Notes: generated by a model not told the origin, from the letters alone. A stretch of 64,000 nt of DNA from Chrysogorgia sp. JL179-B06 (GCA_035772405.1 JAYKKM010000217.1:186001-250000), one strand, 5' to 3'; counted from the stretch's first letter, positions 12,861-23,979 are shown. Numbers and translations are program-made.

Positions 12861-12946
12861 GTGACCAGAACAAGTAATTGTCCTCCAATGCGCAGACGCT
12901 TATAGGCCTTCAGCCGCCGGAAACACAAGCGTCTGCACGCAGGCTA
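12848..12946 (-). repeat. Right terminal inverted repeat of the DUF6589/RecQ transposon
   Basis: Read inward from 12946 it begins TAGCCTGCGTGCAGACGC and contains a second inverted pair, GCAGACGCTT...AAGCGTCTGC, within the first 55 bp. It then matches the left end through GGAGGACAATTACTTG. It overlaps the upstream edge of the helicase reading frame, so the promoter may lie in the TIR. Confidence 0.85.
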
Positions 12947-13029
12947 GTGGCTTCTTGGCTCTTTTATTTGGAAAACTTTTGTTATATGCCCATCAACTGA
13001 GGGGATTTTGTATAATTAAGCTGACTCCA

Positions 13030-13127
13030 CGGTGGGGCATTTGCAATAGTCTGATGCCAAAATGTCAAATGCCAGTCAAACGCCTGGGGGGATGGTCACG
13101 CTTGGAATTGATCGAGACATAAACTGC
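13030..13127. repeat. Dispersed GGGCATTTGAC repeat, copy 2 (inverted relative to copy 1)
   Basis: It matches the complement of about 3607-3665 over roughly 50 bp, including the CCAAGCGTGACC stretch, and contains GTGGGGCATTTG. It lies about 120 bp outside the right end of the helicase transposon, so the two inverted copies bracket the element. Confidence 0.5.
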
Positions 13128-14904
13128 ACCACCTTCTTGGATTATTGCTGGTAATTTCGTTTTCACAAATAGCTTGACAGTGTCTAAATTTTGAAAACAT
13201 ATACTTCATGTACATCTGGAAAAGTGCTGCTTTTTACTCATTCAATGTTTGAAAAGTTGTTTTCCTAATGGTGCACACGTGTTTGTATCTGTATCCTTTG
13301 AATATGAAATTCAGACACAGACTGATCTGACGTAAGTGCTATTTCATTCGTAAAGTTTTTCACTCGTTCTTCAGAATTATCTATCATAATTAATGATCTA
13401 TTGTTTATCATCGGAGAATGTAGAGAAAGAAGTAGCAGAAGTACTTGTATAGTGCCAGTAACATCAATCGAAGGGTACTGTGGGAGCTTGACTTTGATGT
13501 TTTGGCAACATCTCCACTCATATTCGTTCATACATAAATTTCTGACTACACTAGAATTCGTGTAAGGAGAATTATAATTAATTAATTATAATGATTAGAA
13601 TTATAATTGGACGGATTTTATTATAAGTGGACGGATTTTTACGACTCTAGAAAGATGCGCCTTCATTACGCACCGGATGGAGATTTTTAGTTTAACTGGA
13701 GTTGTAAATTTTCCTTAGAATAACCCCTGCAAACCCGATGTCTAGTTGTAATATATTCCACTAAGCTCTTATTATCACAGGATGAAGTTGTGTCGAAAGT
13801 ACAGAGTAGCCAAGAAATAAAATCACCAAACCATACTCAGACACGGCTCTCTCAATATTGTTACTGCACGCAACGTCGGTGTTGATCCACACCATGTGAT
13901 ACCCATTGTGATCTACACCAGGTTATTTGTAAGAATTTCTTATCCATTGGTGTTCGTTTTTTACATAGTAAAATTGCACACAATTAGGTTCAAACTGATC
14001 GTGCAAACTGTGCAGTCATGTACTGCAGAAAAGAAAGCGAGTGTTGAATTGCGTTGCGGAAATGACCGGAAAGAACCGCCGATAGGCCCAAAGGAAATCT
14101 TATCTGTGCGCTTAATTGGTTTTAAAATTCACTTGCAAATAAGGTAAAAAATAGGATAGGTGCTCATGGTAATTGAGTAAATAAGTCTTTGTATGATTGT
14201 GTTAAATAATAGTCTATTTTCGGTTTCTCGATTTTAGAGTTAGCTAAGGTTTAATCTTGCATTTATTTATCAGCGCTATTGCAAGGTTGTCAATAACATT
14301 TATTATTTTCGCGCTACCCTCCACTGTAGTGGTCTATGTCAAATCAACTATGACAGAAAGCACAAGACATCAACGTTTATCATATGTCAGGAACATGGTC
14401 ATAATTACAATGCCTTCTTTTATCATTGGCTGATTTGCGACAGTATATTATAACCTGCAGGAGTTCTTGTCCCACAAGTCGGATGTAATCTTTTCTTTGT
14501 GCTTAAATACGAAAATGAACTGGATCAATTGTGTGACTGGCAAAAGTAAAAGGTGCCATCAAAACACGTAGGTGCGCGTTTTACGGGCTTTGGGTTCCCG
14601 GTGTGCGTCCTCCCATGCAACCAGTCAAAGTCGTCCATCGACATTGCTGGAGTCCTCCATCTTGGAGGAGGCTTGCATCATAACCGTGTTGTTCCGTGGG
14701 ATGGGTGTCGGCTATGGGCGCATTTTATTTTGTTTAATTAGCTCATTTGTTTCAACTGCACTCGTAACACTGTGCTATTTTAGTGCTGCAGTGAACATTC
14801 AGATTTCATTAAAAATCGCTTTATAATAATTATGGGATGTCTAGTGTTAATGTTCTAGTTACTTTATTTTTATACTGCGAGTTTTAGTAATTTTACATAC
14901 AAAT
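13128..14904. other. Intergenic, nothing recognised
   Basis: AT-rich sequence upstream of the HECT gene with short open frames only. A small TTATAATTAATTAATTATAA palindrome lies near 13570-13595. Confidence 0.5.
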
Positions 14905-15865
14905 ATGTCTGAAAAATTTAAAGATATAAAAAATACGATCCAACGAACTGTTAGGGAAGAAATTTCAAAAGTTATAGCAAGTAATAAGCGTGAAGGAGAA
15001 TGTAGCAGTTCAGATACTTCGCAAAGTACGCCAACAACATCGAGTGGGAGTGGGACCTTGTGCGCAACTGGTTTCCAGCCTCGTGGTGAGTCTTCGACCC
15101 TGAGTTTTCGACAGTTTTATCGTCTTCGAGAGGCTAGCAGACAAGAGGATTTTAAACCTAAGAAAAAGAAGAAACGTGGAGATGAGGCATCCACTGCGGA
15201 GACGAAGTCGAAGGCAAAACAATCAATTAAAGAGGTTGAAATCAAAGTCGGTTTGGCATATGTTAATGATGGTGTCTACAAAACACGACGAAATCAGACT
15301 CGCATACTGAAAGTGAAGAATGATATCGAGAGAGATGAATTAATCGAGAAAGCAAAAATTAAACATGGTAACTTTGACCAGTCGTTCAATTGTGCAAGTC
15401 CCTATGTCCTTCTCTACCCTGATTTTAGTGAGGTGCATTTTGTTCCAGGAAGTGAAGAAACATTCACCCTGATGAAATATAAGGAGGCTATTTCCAAAGA
15501 TTATAAGAAGCTTACATTTAACCTTTGCCTTCGTGATGAGTTTGATTACAACCAGTTCTCCGACTGGTCTTCTAATGAAAATGAGAAAAATGACACTGAA
15601 CATCAGAATACACCAACAGTGAGTACATTTTTTTTTTATTTCCCTGTATACCATAAATGTGTATTAATTACATATTAAAATATTTAGAAAGTTATTGGGC
15701 TAGAGACCTACCAGAAACCATAATGGATTTTTAATTAGGCCCTAGTTAATATGTTTGTAAGATTCAAATTCAACTATTTACAGTCATTTACATAAGAATA
15801 TTTAGATAAAATGTTTCTATAGTAGTATTAAGCGCCGATCAATTTATACTGTTAACATCCCCACC

Positions 15866-16146
15866 CCCAGGGCATACCGCCCGGCATTTGAAATTTTCAG
15901 TATTTTGCTGTCAAATTCCCTCTCCCCAGGCAAAAAATACTGTTCAAATGCCCCACATGGAAAGAAAATTGATGGTCAAATGCCCCAATAATAAAACTTG
16001 TATTTTAAATTCCAAAAGAATGTGCACAGACATTTTAAATTAACGTGCACTACAGCGCATACTGCAATTACAAATTCAGTCTTGGACTCCACACGCTTCG
16101 TGTCAAATGCCCCACGTATCCGGACTCAGTGTCAAATGCCCCACCC
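15866..16146. repeat. Dispersed GGGCATTTGAC repeat, copy 3 (intronic)
   Basis: Several blocks reading CAAATGCCCCA or GGCATTTGA occur inside the single intron of the HECT gene (CCCCAGGGCATACCG near 15870; TCAAATGCCCCAC near 16095 and 16130). It belongs to the same family as the copies at 3.6 and 13.0 kb. Confidence 0.5.
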
Positions 16147-17369
16147 CTACAGCGATTATCATTAGACGTACAATTTTTTTTTGTATATTCATAACATTAT
16201 TTTTTGGATTCGATTTTTGTATGTATTACCCCAAATTAAGTTGCCGTAAATAAGATATGGAAAGACTAATGCATAATATATTAATTTCATTGTATTTTTA
16301 TTTACAAATGTCTGATTTTGGCTATTATACCAGTTGCCCTAATGATCTTCTTTGTTACTTTGCATAGAATAACCTGCCTATTTTTGTTATGGATGATGAT
16401 GAGGACTCATTGCTTTCACTAGCTATCTACCAGAGCCAACAGGATGAAAGTGCACTTGACAAAGAAAATAATGAGGAAACAGAAGCCAGTTCACTAGATC
16501 AGGCCCTTGAATGGAAAATGAATAGAATTCCCAATGATCAGTACACAGTAATTGAAGTCACCAGAAACCACCTTGTTGAAAGGGCATTTGAGCAGTTGAA
16601 AGATGAAGATATTAAGGGAAGCATTATGGTTAAATTCATTGGGGAAGAAGGTGTTGATACTGGGGGTGTTACTAGAGAGTTCTTCACAATTTTTTTTCAG
16701 GATATGTTAAATAGTGGTAATTTATTCCGTGGTAGTTATCCAAATTTTACCTTCCGCCATAACTTGAATGCATTGGAAGGGCATTTTGAGATGTTTGGAA
16801 AATTAACTGCCACTGCCTTATTGAATGGATGCCCTGGGCCTCATTTTCTTTGCCATTCATTTGCATCTTTTGTCCTAGAGGTTGTTTTAGATGAAGTGCC
16901 TGCAGAATCAGAGTTTAAAACAAAACTAGTTCAGATTCAAGGTTGCAATAATGAAGCTGAGCTTTCAGATGTAGTCAAATCTTTTCTTTAAATATTTGAC
17001 ATGGGGTACACTAAACCTGTTCTCACTTTGACAGATAGAGATGATCTTATTAGATCTTGTTCCAAGCACATTGTGATAAGCAGTGTTGCTGAGGAAATTT
17101 TTAGCTTCTGCAAAGGTTTGAGTGCCTTTGGTGTGTTGCATGAATTAGGTAAGTTTACTGAAGCTGGATTGGCAGAGTTAGTGTACCAGGATGTAACCAA
17201 TGATGATGTTAAAGCATGTTTTGAACCCTGTTTCTCACCTGTTGGCACAGATGAACATGGTAAAGAAACTGAAATCGTGTACAAATGGCAGCTTTTTCTA
17301 AAAAAAGCCAAAAATGGTAAATTAAAATCTGATGTTCTTGCTTGCCCAGATTGGATTAATCCTGCTGAT

Positions 17370-17387
17370 GGGGGGGGGGGGGGGGGG
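17370..17387. repeat. Poly-G run of 18 inside the HECT frame
   Basis: An uninterrupted run of 18 G in exon 2. The frame before it hits TAG immediately after, while the conserved HECT C-lobe continues in another frame, so the run length decides whether the gene is open. Confidence 0.8.
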
Positions 17388-17647
17388 TAGATGATACCCC
17401 AGTTGTTAAAATTCTCTCCCTAAATGATATAGTGCAGTTTGGGAGTGGTTCACGATTCTCTAATTTCAAAGGATCTCTAGCATTTGATCACCAGTGTATT
17501 GCTGCACATAAGAGGCTAACTGGCAATACCTGTGCCTTAACAATTTGTATACCTGTAAATGAGAGGTACACCAAATGTAACACAGCCTCATTTGCTTTAA
17601 ATATTATGGAAGATATTTTTCAAGATTATGGCCTTGGACAGAGATAG

Positions 17648-18447
17648 GTATATGACTTGAGTTGGTCAGAGATAACTTTGTAATATTGTATAACTCCACC
17701 ATGATAAAATGTTGTGTTTTGTTATGGTTAAGTACCTTGGTTGTTTTCATATTATAAATCCTCTATTTTCCCCCGTCCCCCCCAAAAATAATAAATTATA
17801 TAATGGCCACATTTTAACAAATATTAACATTTACTTTGTTTACTATTTGGCAAGGAAATTCATGTTTTTAATGGGGTGGGGGATTCACTGAGAAATTCAG
17901 ACCATTTTTGTACTGTGGAAAGAGAAAATTTCTTGAACATTTTTACATTTACATTTCTTGAACATATGCTATGGAAGTGTTCATTGAATTTCTAACTTTT
18001 TTCCTGATAATTTCCACAATATTGAAATGTTATTTACCAGTGAGTAATAGAGGATTAACAGTAATTTACAGGTATTATAATATATTAGTTCATATTCTAG
18101 ACATACTATAAAATGTCATGTTCAATTAATATTGTTTTGTTAAGAACAACATATTCTTGTTCCTTGATTTTATATGCATTGTAACCAGTAAATATTGCAA
18201 CTATGTTGAGAGTTGGCCACAATAAATTGGACCATCTAGATGTGGTCAGTTGACCCATCTTTTCATTTGGCCTGTTTGCCACAAGTAATCATGGCCATTC
18301 CAGTAGACACACGTACGCCGCAGCGTACCTATTTTTGTCTTTATGTCATATTTAAATGCAAAAAATATATTTTGCATGATGCACACATTCCAATCAAGTT
18401 TTTGGCTCAAAATTAATTAGCTTCAGTTAGTCATGTGGCAAAATTAA
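17648..18447. other. Intergenic, nothing recognised
   Basis: AT-rich spacer between the HECT gene and the convergent integrase-core pseudogene. No repeats with clear ends and no domain. Confidence 0.5.
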
Positions 18448-19645
18448 CTAGTAATTGAACAGCTCTCCAGCTTCAAAGATTGTTGTTGGGAATGTTATTC
18501 CATTATTTTCCATAACATAATGAAAATATTCCTCCCAAACCTCATCTGTTTCCTCTTCACTTAGCTCACCCATAATTTCTTGTTCTACCTCTTCCAAATT
18601 GCATGGAGGAGCTGCAATTAGGCAATCCTGCCTTTCTCCTGCTGATTGTTCAGGGAGAAAATAAAGAATATCTGGAATGCCAGGTACAGTGGTTTCGTGG
18701 GATTTCCTTATCCTATGCGAGTTCCAATGCTGCCTTGCTTTATCCAGATCTGTTTGAAGAACGCCCGCAAAGCAGAACCATAGTGTCTCTTTATGGATGT
18801 CGTTTGACAGGTCAAGAATATCAGACTACAAAAGATCAGCAAAAAAATCTATCCACCAACTTGAACGTAGCTTTCTTAGTGAAGACCAGTAGCACTCTAT
18901 TCGTTGGTTTCTAGGACTTGATACATACTGGTGAGCTTTTGATCCAGAAAACTCACTTGCCCATTGGCCCGAAGATAACATTACATGGCGGCCATTAAAC
19001 CATTCTCCGTTCCATGATCTGTCAAAAGACGGACAGGGCATCCCCTGTGGCTTTGACATAATCAAAAAAATACCTGACAATTACCTTGGGGTTTTTGTTT
19101 GACCGTTGAACTTCTAGCCACAATATTCTCCGGCTAAAGGCATCGATGCACACGTGAATTGAAAACCCATACGGTTTGAGCTTATCGTAGGCATCAGCAT
19201 GCCAGGCAAAATTTGGTCCCGGAGAAACATAAGTGCGTCGATGAAGACGTCGGCGTTTTCGAAGTTGAACACCTTCCGTATCGACTTCTTTCATTATGTC
19301 TGCCACTAGTCGTCGAGGTATATTCATGTGGTGCCGTAATCTTAAAATATGCCATCGTACGATACCCATTTAAGCTGTCCGGCCCAGCAGATAGCTCTTC
19401 CATTATGATATTTCTAGCTCTACGCCTCTACCTTCAATATTTTCGTCAACAACTTCACGACGCTTTAAACCAAAGTCTTTCAACTTCCGTTTTAAAGTTC
19501 TCTCAGACAATCGTATGTAGTGGTACTTTTCCAGAAAAAGCACAATACTCTTGTATTCGAAACCTTTATGAAAATAAAATTCAATTATCTCCCTTTCTGA
19601 TCCAGAATTGGGTAAACCTTCCCTATCATTATCAAAGCTGTTCAA
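18448..19645 (-). pseudogene. Integrase-core (rve/DDE) transposase, frameshifted
   Basis: Pieces in successive frames read as one protein. A helix-turn-helix-like N-terminus (RTLKRKLKDFGLKRR) lies near 19500. An integrase-like core follows: RRRLHRRTYVSPGPN, HADAYDKLKPYGF (first acidic residue) and IDAFSRRILWLEV near 19230-19120; TDHGTENGLMAAM near 19010 (second); and NQRIEGYW-like NQRIECYW near 18900 (last acidic residue). A C-terminus ends at TAG 18448. At least three frame changes and one in-frame TAG (near 18828) separate the blocks. The family is a common integrase-core protein of fish and invertebrates and may be a cut-and-paste transposase. No element ends were found, so the superfamily is left open. 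Confidence 0.7.
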
Positions 19646-19963
19646 ATCTTCCTCATTTCATTTCGCAGTGACTCTCCCCAGTCTCCGCTCATTAACCTGC
19701 GCGCGCACCGTTTTAAGGGGTTTATGAAAGATATGCTGCACACTTTCAGTGAGAGTGTGTGTTCATTTTTGATATAATGGAATATTTTTGGTTTGAAGTA
19801 ATGTTGTGCGCAAAATTGAAATGAAAGTGATAGCACAAAATAATTATTGTAGCATTTATTTTTGTTAAAAGTGCTGTCCCTTCTGGGCCACCGTACTGTC
19901 TTTTAAGAAGGCTTTAGTCAATTTGCAGAATTGATTAAAGTTCTTGCATTCAGTTATATTCGT

Positions 19964-20014
19964 GGGGAGAGTATTAAAAAGGGGAGAGTATTAAAAAGGG
20001 GAGAGTATTAAAAA
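19964..20014. repeat. Three perfect 17-bp tandem repeats
   Basis: GGGGAGAGTATTAAAAA is repeated three times without change at 19964-19980, 19981-19997 and 19998-20014. Confidence 0.9.
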
Positions 20015-20699
20015 GGGCAGCAGCTGAGTCCTGAAAAGTCCCCTTTTGTAAGGGAACAGTAAGTCTCGTATAGGTACTAGATCGGAGATTACGGCAATTA
20101 TTTACAACTTGTAGTGATAGGTAGGACGGCCACAGATTATAATTCATAGCTTTAAAAACATGTTAGGTAAGGAGAATTATCTTTCTTTGACAGGTAGCCA
20201 GTATAACTTAACAGCAGCAGTATCATTAATTAACATATTTCCATGTTACATGACAATTACATGACCCTTTAATCTGTACAGTACACAGTTAGTATGGAAA
20301 GTAAAAGTGTTCGAGAAAATTTGCCCAAAAAACGTACGCGTGTTTGGTAAAATATTCTTAGTACTGAGTACATATAGTAAGTAGCCTGAAACTAGGCTTG
20401 TGGGTCAAAACCAACGCTGGCAATGAAACTGTGTTTGGATACAGAAATTACTTGTTTTATTAAACTGAATGGGAAACTTCAAATAGTTTGCCCTGAGTTT
20501 GTTTGTTTTAAACCACGAGCCTCATTTCGGTGCTGGTCACCATATTTATAAAAAGGTCTATTATGCGATTTTTCACTAATTCTCGAGAACAGGTGTTATT
20601 TATTTGACAAATAGCATTTCAATCAATTTTATTGCAAAAATTGAAAAACTTGGTAAACAGATTTGGTTCACAACCAAGTAAAGGACATGGTGTAACGCT

Positions 20700-20805
20700 A
20701 CTCTGGTTAGAGGCAAAAATCAAGTTTCCTATTTCAATGTGGATATCTCCCGGGAGATATCCACAATTGTTGTGGTGACCCGATTTGAATTTCTCTAACC
20801 AGAGT
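20700..20805. repeat. Foldback MITE with a perfect 28-bp central palindrome
   Basis: ACTCTGGTTAGAG (20700-20712) is complementary to CTCTAACCAGAGT (20793-20805). Between them lies an uninterrupted self-complementary 28-mer at 20738-20765, centred on CCCGGG. No TSD longer than a few bases is evident. Confidence 0.65.
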
Positions 20806-20916
20806 CCAATAATTCTAGTAACTGTCTCAATGTTAATTTTGACATATAGCAATTACAGGCTCAAAATGATGCGATAAATTTGACAGATATATACACTTTA
20901 GTGTAGGACCTGCTAA

Positions 20917-21294
20917 TCAATGGTGTGGAACCCATCTATTTTCTTTGCCAACATTTACATAGATAAATATTGATGTTTGCAAAAGTTCTGCTGTTGCAAA
21001 AATCTCTTTTTCAGTGGCCCAAACTCCAAGTTTATTCGTTTTGCTTCTCTTCACATACGTTTTCACGCTTTCTCCAACAAATTTCTTCGCCACAGCTTGC
21101 CATTCATTCTCCATGTATGAAACGAGAATTCTTCTGACGTCATGGCGCTGCTCACCACTCCCAGTCAACCAAAACGAAATTGCTCTAAAATAGCAATTCC
21201 CATATGGTTTGGTTGATGTTTGGGCAGATGGAAGACTTGTCACTTTCATCACTTTTTTGGTTGGAGTTTCAGCCAGAGGTTGTAATATTTTCAA
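20917..21294 (-). CDS. OTU-like cysteine protease fragment
   Basis: A 125-residue frame has the OTU nucleophile region PYGNCYFRAIS, where the usual DGNC reads YGNC, followed by SGEQRHDVRR and a late TEKEIFATAELLQTSIFIYV strand as in OTU deubiquitinase-like proteins. It ends ...RWVPHH, possibly holding the catalytic histidine. Immediately upstream (about 21417-21250) another frame reads as clean coding sequence (LDVDASKEGIVVLSDTSSE) and shifts into this one, so this is probably the last part of a larger, frameshifted ORF. OTU modules are common in transposon polyproteins. The Asp-to-Tyr change near the catalytic Cys may mean it is inactive. Confidence 0.5.
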   Translation of the reverse strand: MKILQPLAETPTKKVMKVTSLPSAQTSTKPYGNCYFRAISFWLTGSGEQRHDVRRILVSYMENEWQAVAKKFVGESVKTYVKRSKTNKLGVWATEKEIFATAELLQTSIFIYVNVGKENRWVPHH

Positions 21295-22230
21295 GCCATG
21301 CTCCCGACACTTCTATTTTTGCGAGCATTGGTTGCACTGCACTGTTTTCCGAGGAAGTGTCTGATAGCACGACAATGCCTTCCTTGGATGCATCAACGTC
21401 CAATGTCTCTACAGGTTTTGTTTTTTTTTAATATTTTGTTTGATGCCTACTGTATAACCTGGAGATTTTCATATTTCTGAAATAAAACAAACTGTTTTCC
21501 TTCAGGCCTTATTTCGACGATTGAAAATACAAATTTTCTTTCAACAACACACACATCCTTCTTCTTTGGCCAGCGGAATATATCTGCCACTCTTTCCAAA
21601 AAGTTTATGTGGAGATATGCAGGATCGTCTATGTCTGTAACCTGGCCAATAAAAAACTGCTTTTCGTGGGCCATGGCCACCCTATTTAATTCTCTTATTT
21701 CAGTTTCCTACAATAATTAATATTATAACTCTTTTAGCCAAAACATCCTCCTTTAGACATTCATTCATAAAAGATTAGATATAATTAAACTTACGAATTC
21801 GGTATCATCCACAATCTTTCATCTTCTGTTGCTTTCTGTCTTTCCTTTGCTTTGTGCTTGACTTAAATCCTTGATAGAAAAAAAACATGCCCTAATCTAT
21901 ATTAATTTAATTTTGATTCTCTACTTAATAGGACAAGTATGAGGGACTCTCATTAATTCACATAAAATATGCAACTTAGCACGCTTTTTTATTTCCGGTG
22001 TTAGAGATAAGAAGTGAGTAACAATGCTAACTTGATGTTTAGTTTAAAATTTGAGAGCTTACTAACCAGCACAATTGACAATACTGTCAGTTGTGCCTGG
22101 AAGTATATATAAACGCCGTTGATATAACTGGCAAATAAAATCGAAAAACACCTACCTGTTCTTGCTCATCTTTTTTAATGTTCTGCAATAAAAGGAAAAT
22201 TTTTTGTTTGCTGATGAATAAATACCTTAA

Positions 22231-22273
22231 AGGGGGGTTACAGTCCGTTCTGCGCATGTGCGGGGTTTGTTTA
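22231..22273 (+). repeat. Left TIR of Kolobok
   Basis: Identical over 43 bp to the complement of 28360-28402; starts AGGGGGGTTACAG. Confidence 0.95.
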
Positions 22274-22306
22274 CATCTTTGTTTTGATCTACATTAATTA
22301 TATAAC

Positions 22307-22592
22307 ATGAAGTATCTCTCCTTTGAAAACCTCACCCAATTATTGTTGCCGTCATTGCGGACGAACACGCTTGACGAGTTTGAAAGGAGTCAGATAGAAG
22401 AGGTCGCGGCATTGCCTATGTACATGTATTACTACATGTACATGTCGCGGCCACTGTCTTTGAGAAAAAGGACGAAATTTCTGCCCGTGCAGAAGCCTAA
22501 ATGTTTTTTGTTCAAGCGCGTGCCATGGAGAAGACTTCACCGGATGCTGCATGAACAACAGGAGAGTTCAAGAAAGCGACAGTGATAAAACG
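22307..22592 (+). other. Probable 5' exon of the Kolobok + strand gene
   Basis: A frame opens at ATG 22307, is arginine-rich (LSLRKRTKFLP, RVPWRRLHRML) and meets TGA at 22583, just before a strong donor (AACG/GTAAGT at 22593). A second frame, ATG 22551 to 22592, is open to the donor but does not match the downstream phase. Either the first exon is mutated or translation starts in the next exon. Confidence 0.35.
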
Positions 22593-23097
22593 GTAAGTTC
22601 ATTGATTTTCTATTGTATTTTTAGTCTATGTTTTGAATCCAAGTATATACAACTTATTTCTAAACTATGGACTACAATCTTTGTAGTGCGCGACGCTAAT
22701 AATTTCTCATAGTACGACATAACGACACTGCGCAACAATTGTATTTGTTTCATGCGGTCGTTCTTTTCTGTTTTGTTTGCGCAAAAACTAATTGAGTTAT
22801 CCATTTATTGTCAGAGTAGTTGATGTTGTTGTCCAACTTTAAAACTTCCAATCGGAAGGTGAATGGTGATCCAGCAACAGTTGACAAATAACTGCGCAAA
22901 AATCGCCATTAATCAGATTGAAGTATCAACGTTCAAAGAGAAAAATATTTAGACAATATTATCTATAGGTAAACATTTTGTTTAATTTGGAATTAGTCCT
23001 GAAAAGGGTCTATAACTTATTACAACAATCACCATATTCTAATATTTCATATCCTTTTTAATCTATTTACTAATGATGAGTATCTCTAGTGGAAGCC

Positions 23098-23592
23098 ATG
23101 AATGTTGACATCCTAAGAAGACTTGCATTAGAGCTTCTTAGAAGACAGCCAGCAGCGTTTGCTGATTTGGTGAATGGGGAAATGGCAGGTGGGAATGGAG
23201 TTCCACAGCCAAACCCACAACCTGAAAACAACCTTCCTGAGTGGTGTAAATGTGGACACTGTATCGTTATGCCCACTCAGGAGGAAAACAGGTGCTGTAC
23301 ACAAACAAGACGGCCCTGCATCTCCAGAACTCCTCTGTTTCAACAACTCATTCTTGACGGCAATGTTTTAGACATTGCCATGCGGTATAGAGAGGATGTT
23401 CTGGTTCTAAACAATGTAAGAAACAATGAAAATTTTCGCCATGCAGCATACTGACAATACGTGTTGTGGCAACATGGACGTTTAGGAAGGGGAAACAGGC
23501 GGGTTGTACCAAGCTGTTGTGTTCTTGCCATACGTACTCGTTACCCTTCTCCTAACGGTTTGTACACAGGATATAGGCCTGCAAGATTGTAA
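23098..23592 (+). CDS. P2X7 C-terminal-domain-like (P2RX7_C) zinc-binding ORF carried by Kolobok
   Basis: From ATG 23098 the frame encodes a helical N-terminus ([17 protein letters not shown]), then a cysteine-rich block [11 protein letters not shown]...RCC...RPC, followed by a conserved basic tail ([33 protein letters not shown]) and TAA at 23590. This is the pattern of the cytoplasmic zinc-binding ballast domain of P2X7 receptors, which also occurs as free-standing proteins in many invertebrate genomes without any channel segment. There is no transmembrane region. TGA at 23452-23454 replaces an expected Arg codon (CGA to TGA) before the conserved tail. The ORF lies on the strand opposite the transposase, inside the same TIRs, so it appears to be cargo or an accessory factor. 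A DNA-binding or chromatin role is speculation. Confidence 0.65.
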
Positions 23593-23979
23593 ATATTTAA
23601 TGTACTGTACATTTAAAACTGTAGAGGTTATTTTGCTGACTTAATTTCCACAATAAAACTAGTACTAACCCTTACTCAAAGCCTAGTTATACGTAATATA
23701 TCAGGAACAGAAAGCATTCTTTACCATAGTATCAAACGAGGCCTTAGGTTGAGTTTTTGACAACATTGAGGTGCCTTGAGACCGTAGTATTCGCGTTTTA
23801 GTTCAGCTTATGACAAAAGAGGTGAGCAAAATAACTTTTCTCCATTTATAAGTATAATGAATATTTCATATTCTTGGCAAATAGATTGGCCCTGATAACA
23901 TTCAAAGTGATGCCATTCCAAGGGCAATTCCTTGAAGTGTATGGCTGTTTCGCTCTATGTCTGAGTTCATCAGCATGCC

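Larger units (their letters stand above)
4081..12946. mobile_element. Academ/AcademH-like DNA transposon with DUF6589 gene and RecQ helicase
   Basis: The element is 8866 bp. It starts TAGCCTGCGT at 4081 and ends ACGCAGGCTA at 12946, flanked by the perfect 9-bp duplication GTGGCTTCT (4072-4080 and 12947-12955). The inverted ends are long: 4081-4160 matches the complement of 12848-12946, except that the left end lacks about 26 bp next to the tip and carries a 10-bp local duplication. Inside are a + strand multi-exon DUF6589 transposase-like gene and a convergent - strand RecQ-family helicase. From memory, Academ transposons include a helicase-encoding lineage called AcademH; whether that lineage has this TSD and gene order I could not check. 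The transposase frame is damaged, so this copy is probably not autonomous. Confidence 0.85.
14905..17647 (+). pseudogene. HECT-domain E3 ubiquitin ligase-like gene (G2E3-like), two exons, broken
   Basis: Exon 1 (14905-15618) opens at ATG and encodes a basic, low-complexity N-terminus, then a conserved region with VKIxVG-like, TRRNQTR and PYVLLYPDF motifs typical of G2E3-like invertebrate proteins. Exon 2 (16368-17647) joins in phase 0 across an intron carrying the GGGCATTTGAC repeat and encodes a HECT lobe (GVTREFFTIFF near 16670; EGHFEMFGKL). The predicted catalytic cysteine is in TGNTCALTICIP (near 17530). TAA at 16989-16991 interrupts the frame, which reopens immediately in the same phase, and an 18-G run at 17370-17387 shifts the frame before the active-site segment. 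Both may be mutations, and the G run could be a sequencing artefact. If intact it would transfer ubiquitin via the cysteine. Such genes are multicopy in cnidarians and may move with transposons; I saw no TIRs here. Confidence 0.72.

Noticed and set aside
14553..14826. Two overlapping open frames before the HECT gene
   Set aside because: Overlapping frames with no domain, no codon signal and no splice support.
19964..20014. CRISPR-like direct repeats
   Set aside because: The 17-bp units are directly adjacent with no spacers, in a eukaryotic context; a simple tandem repeat.
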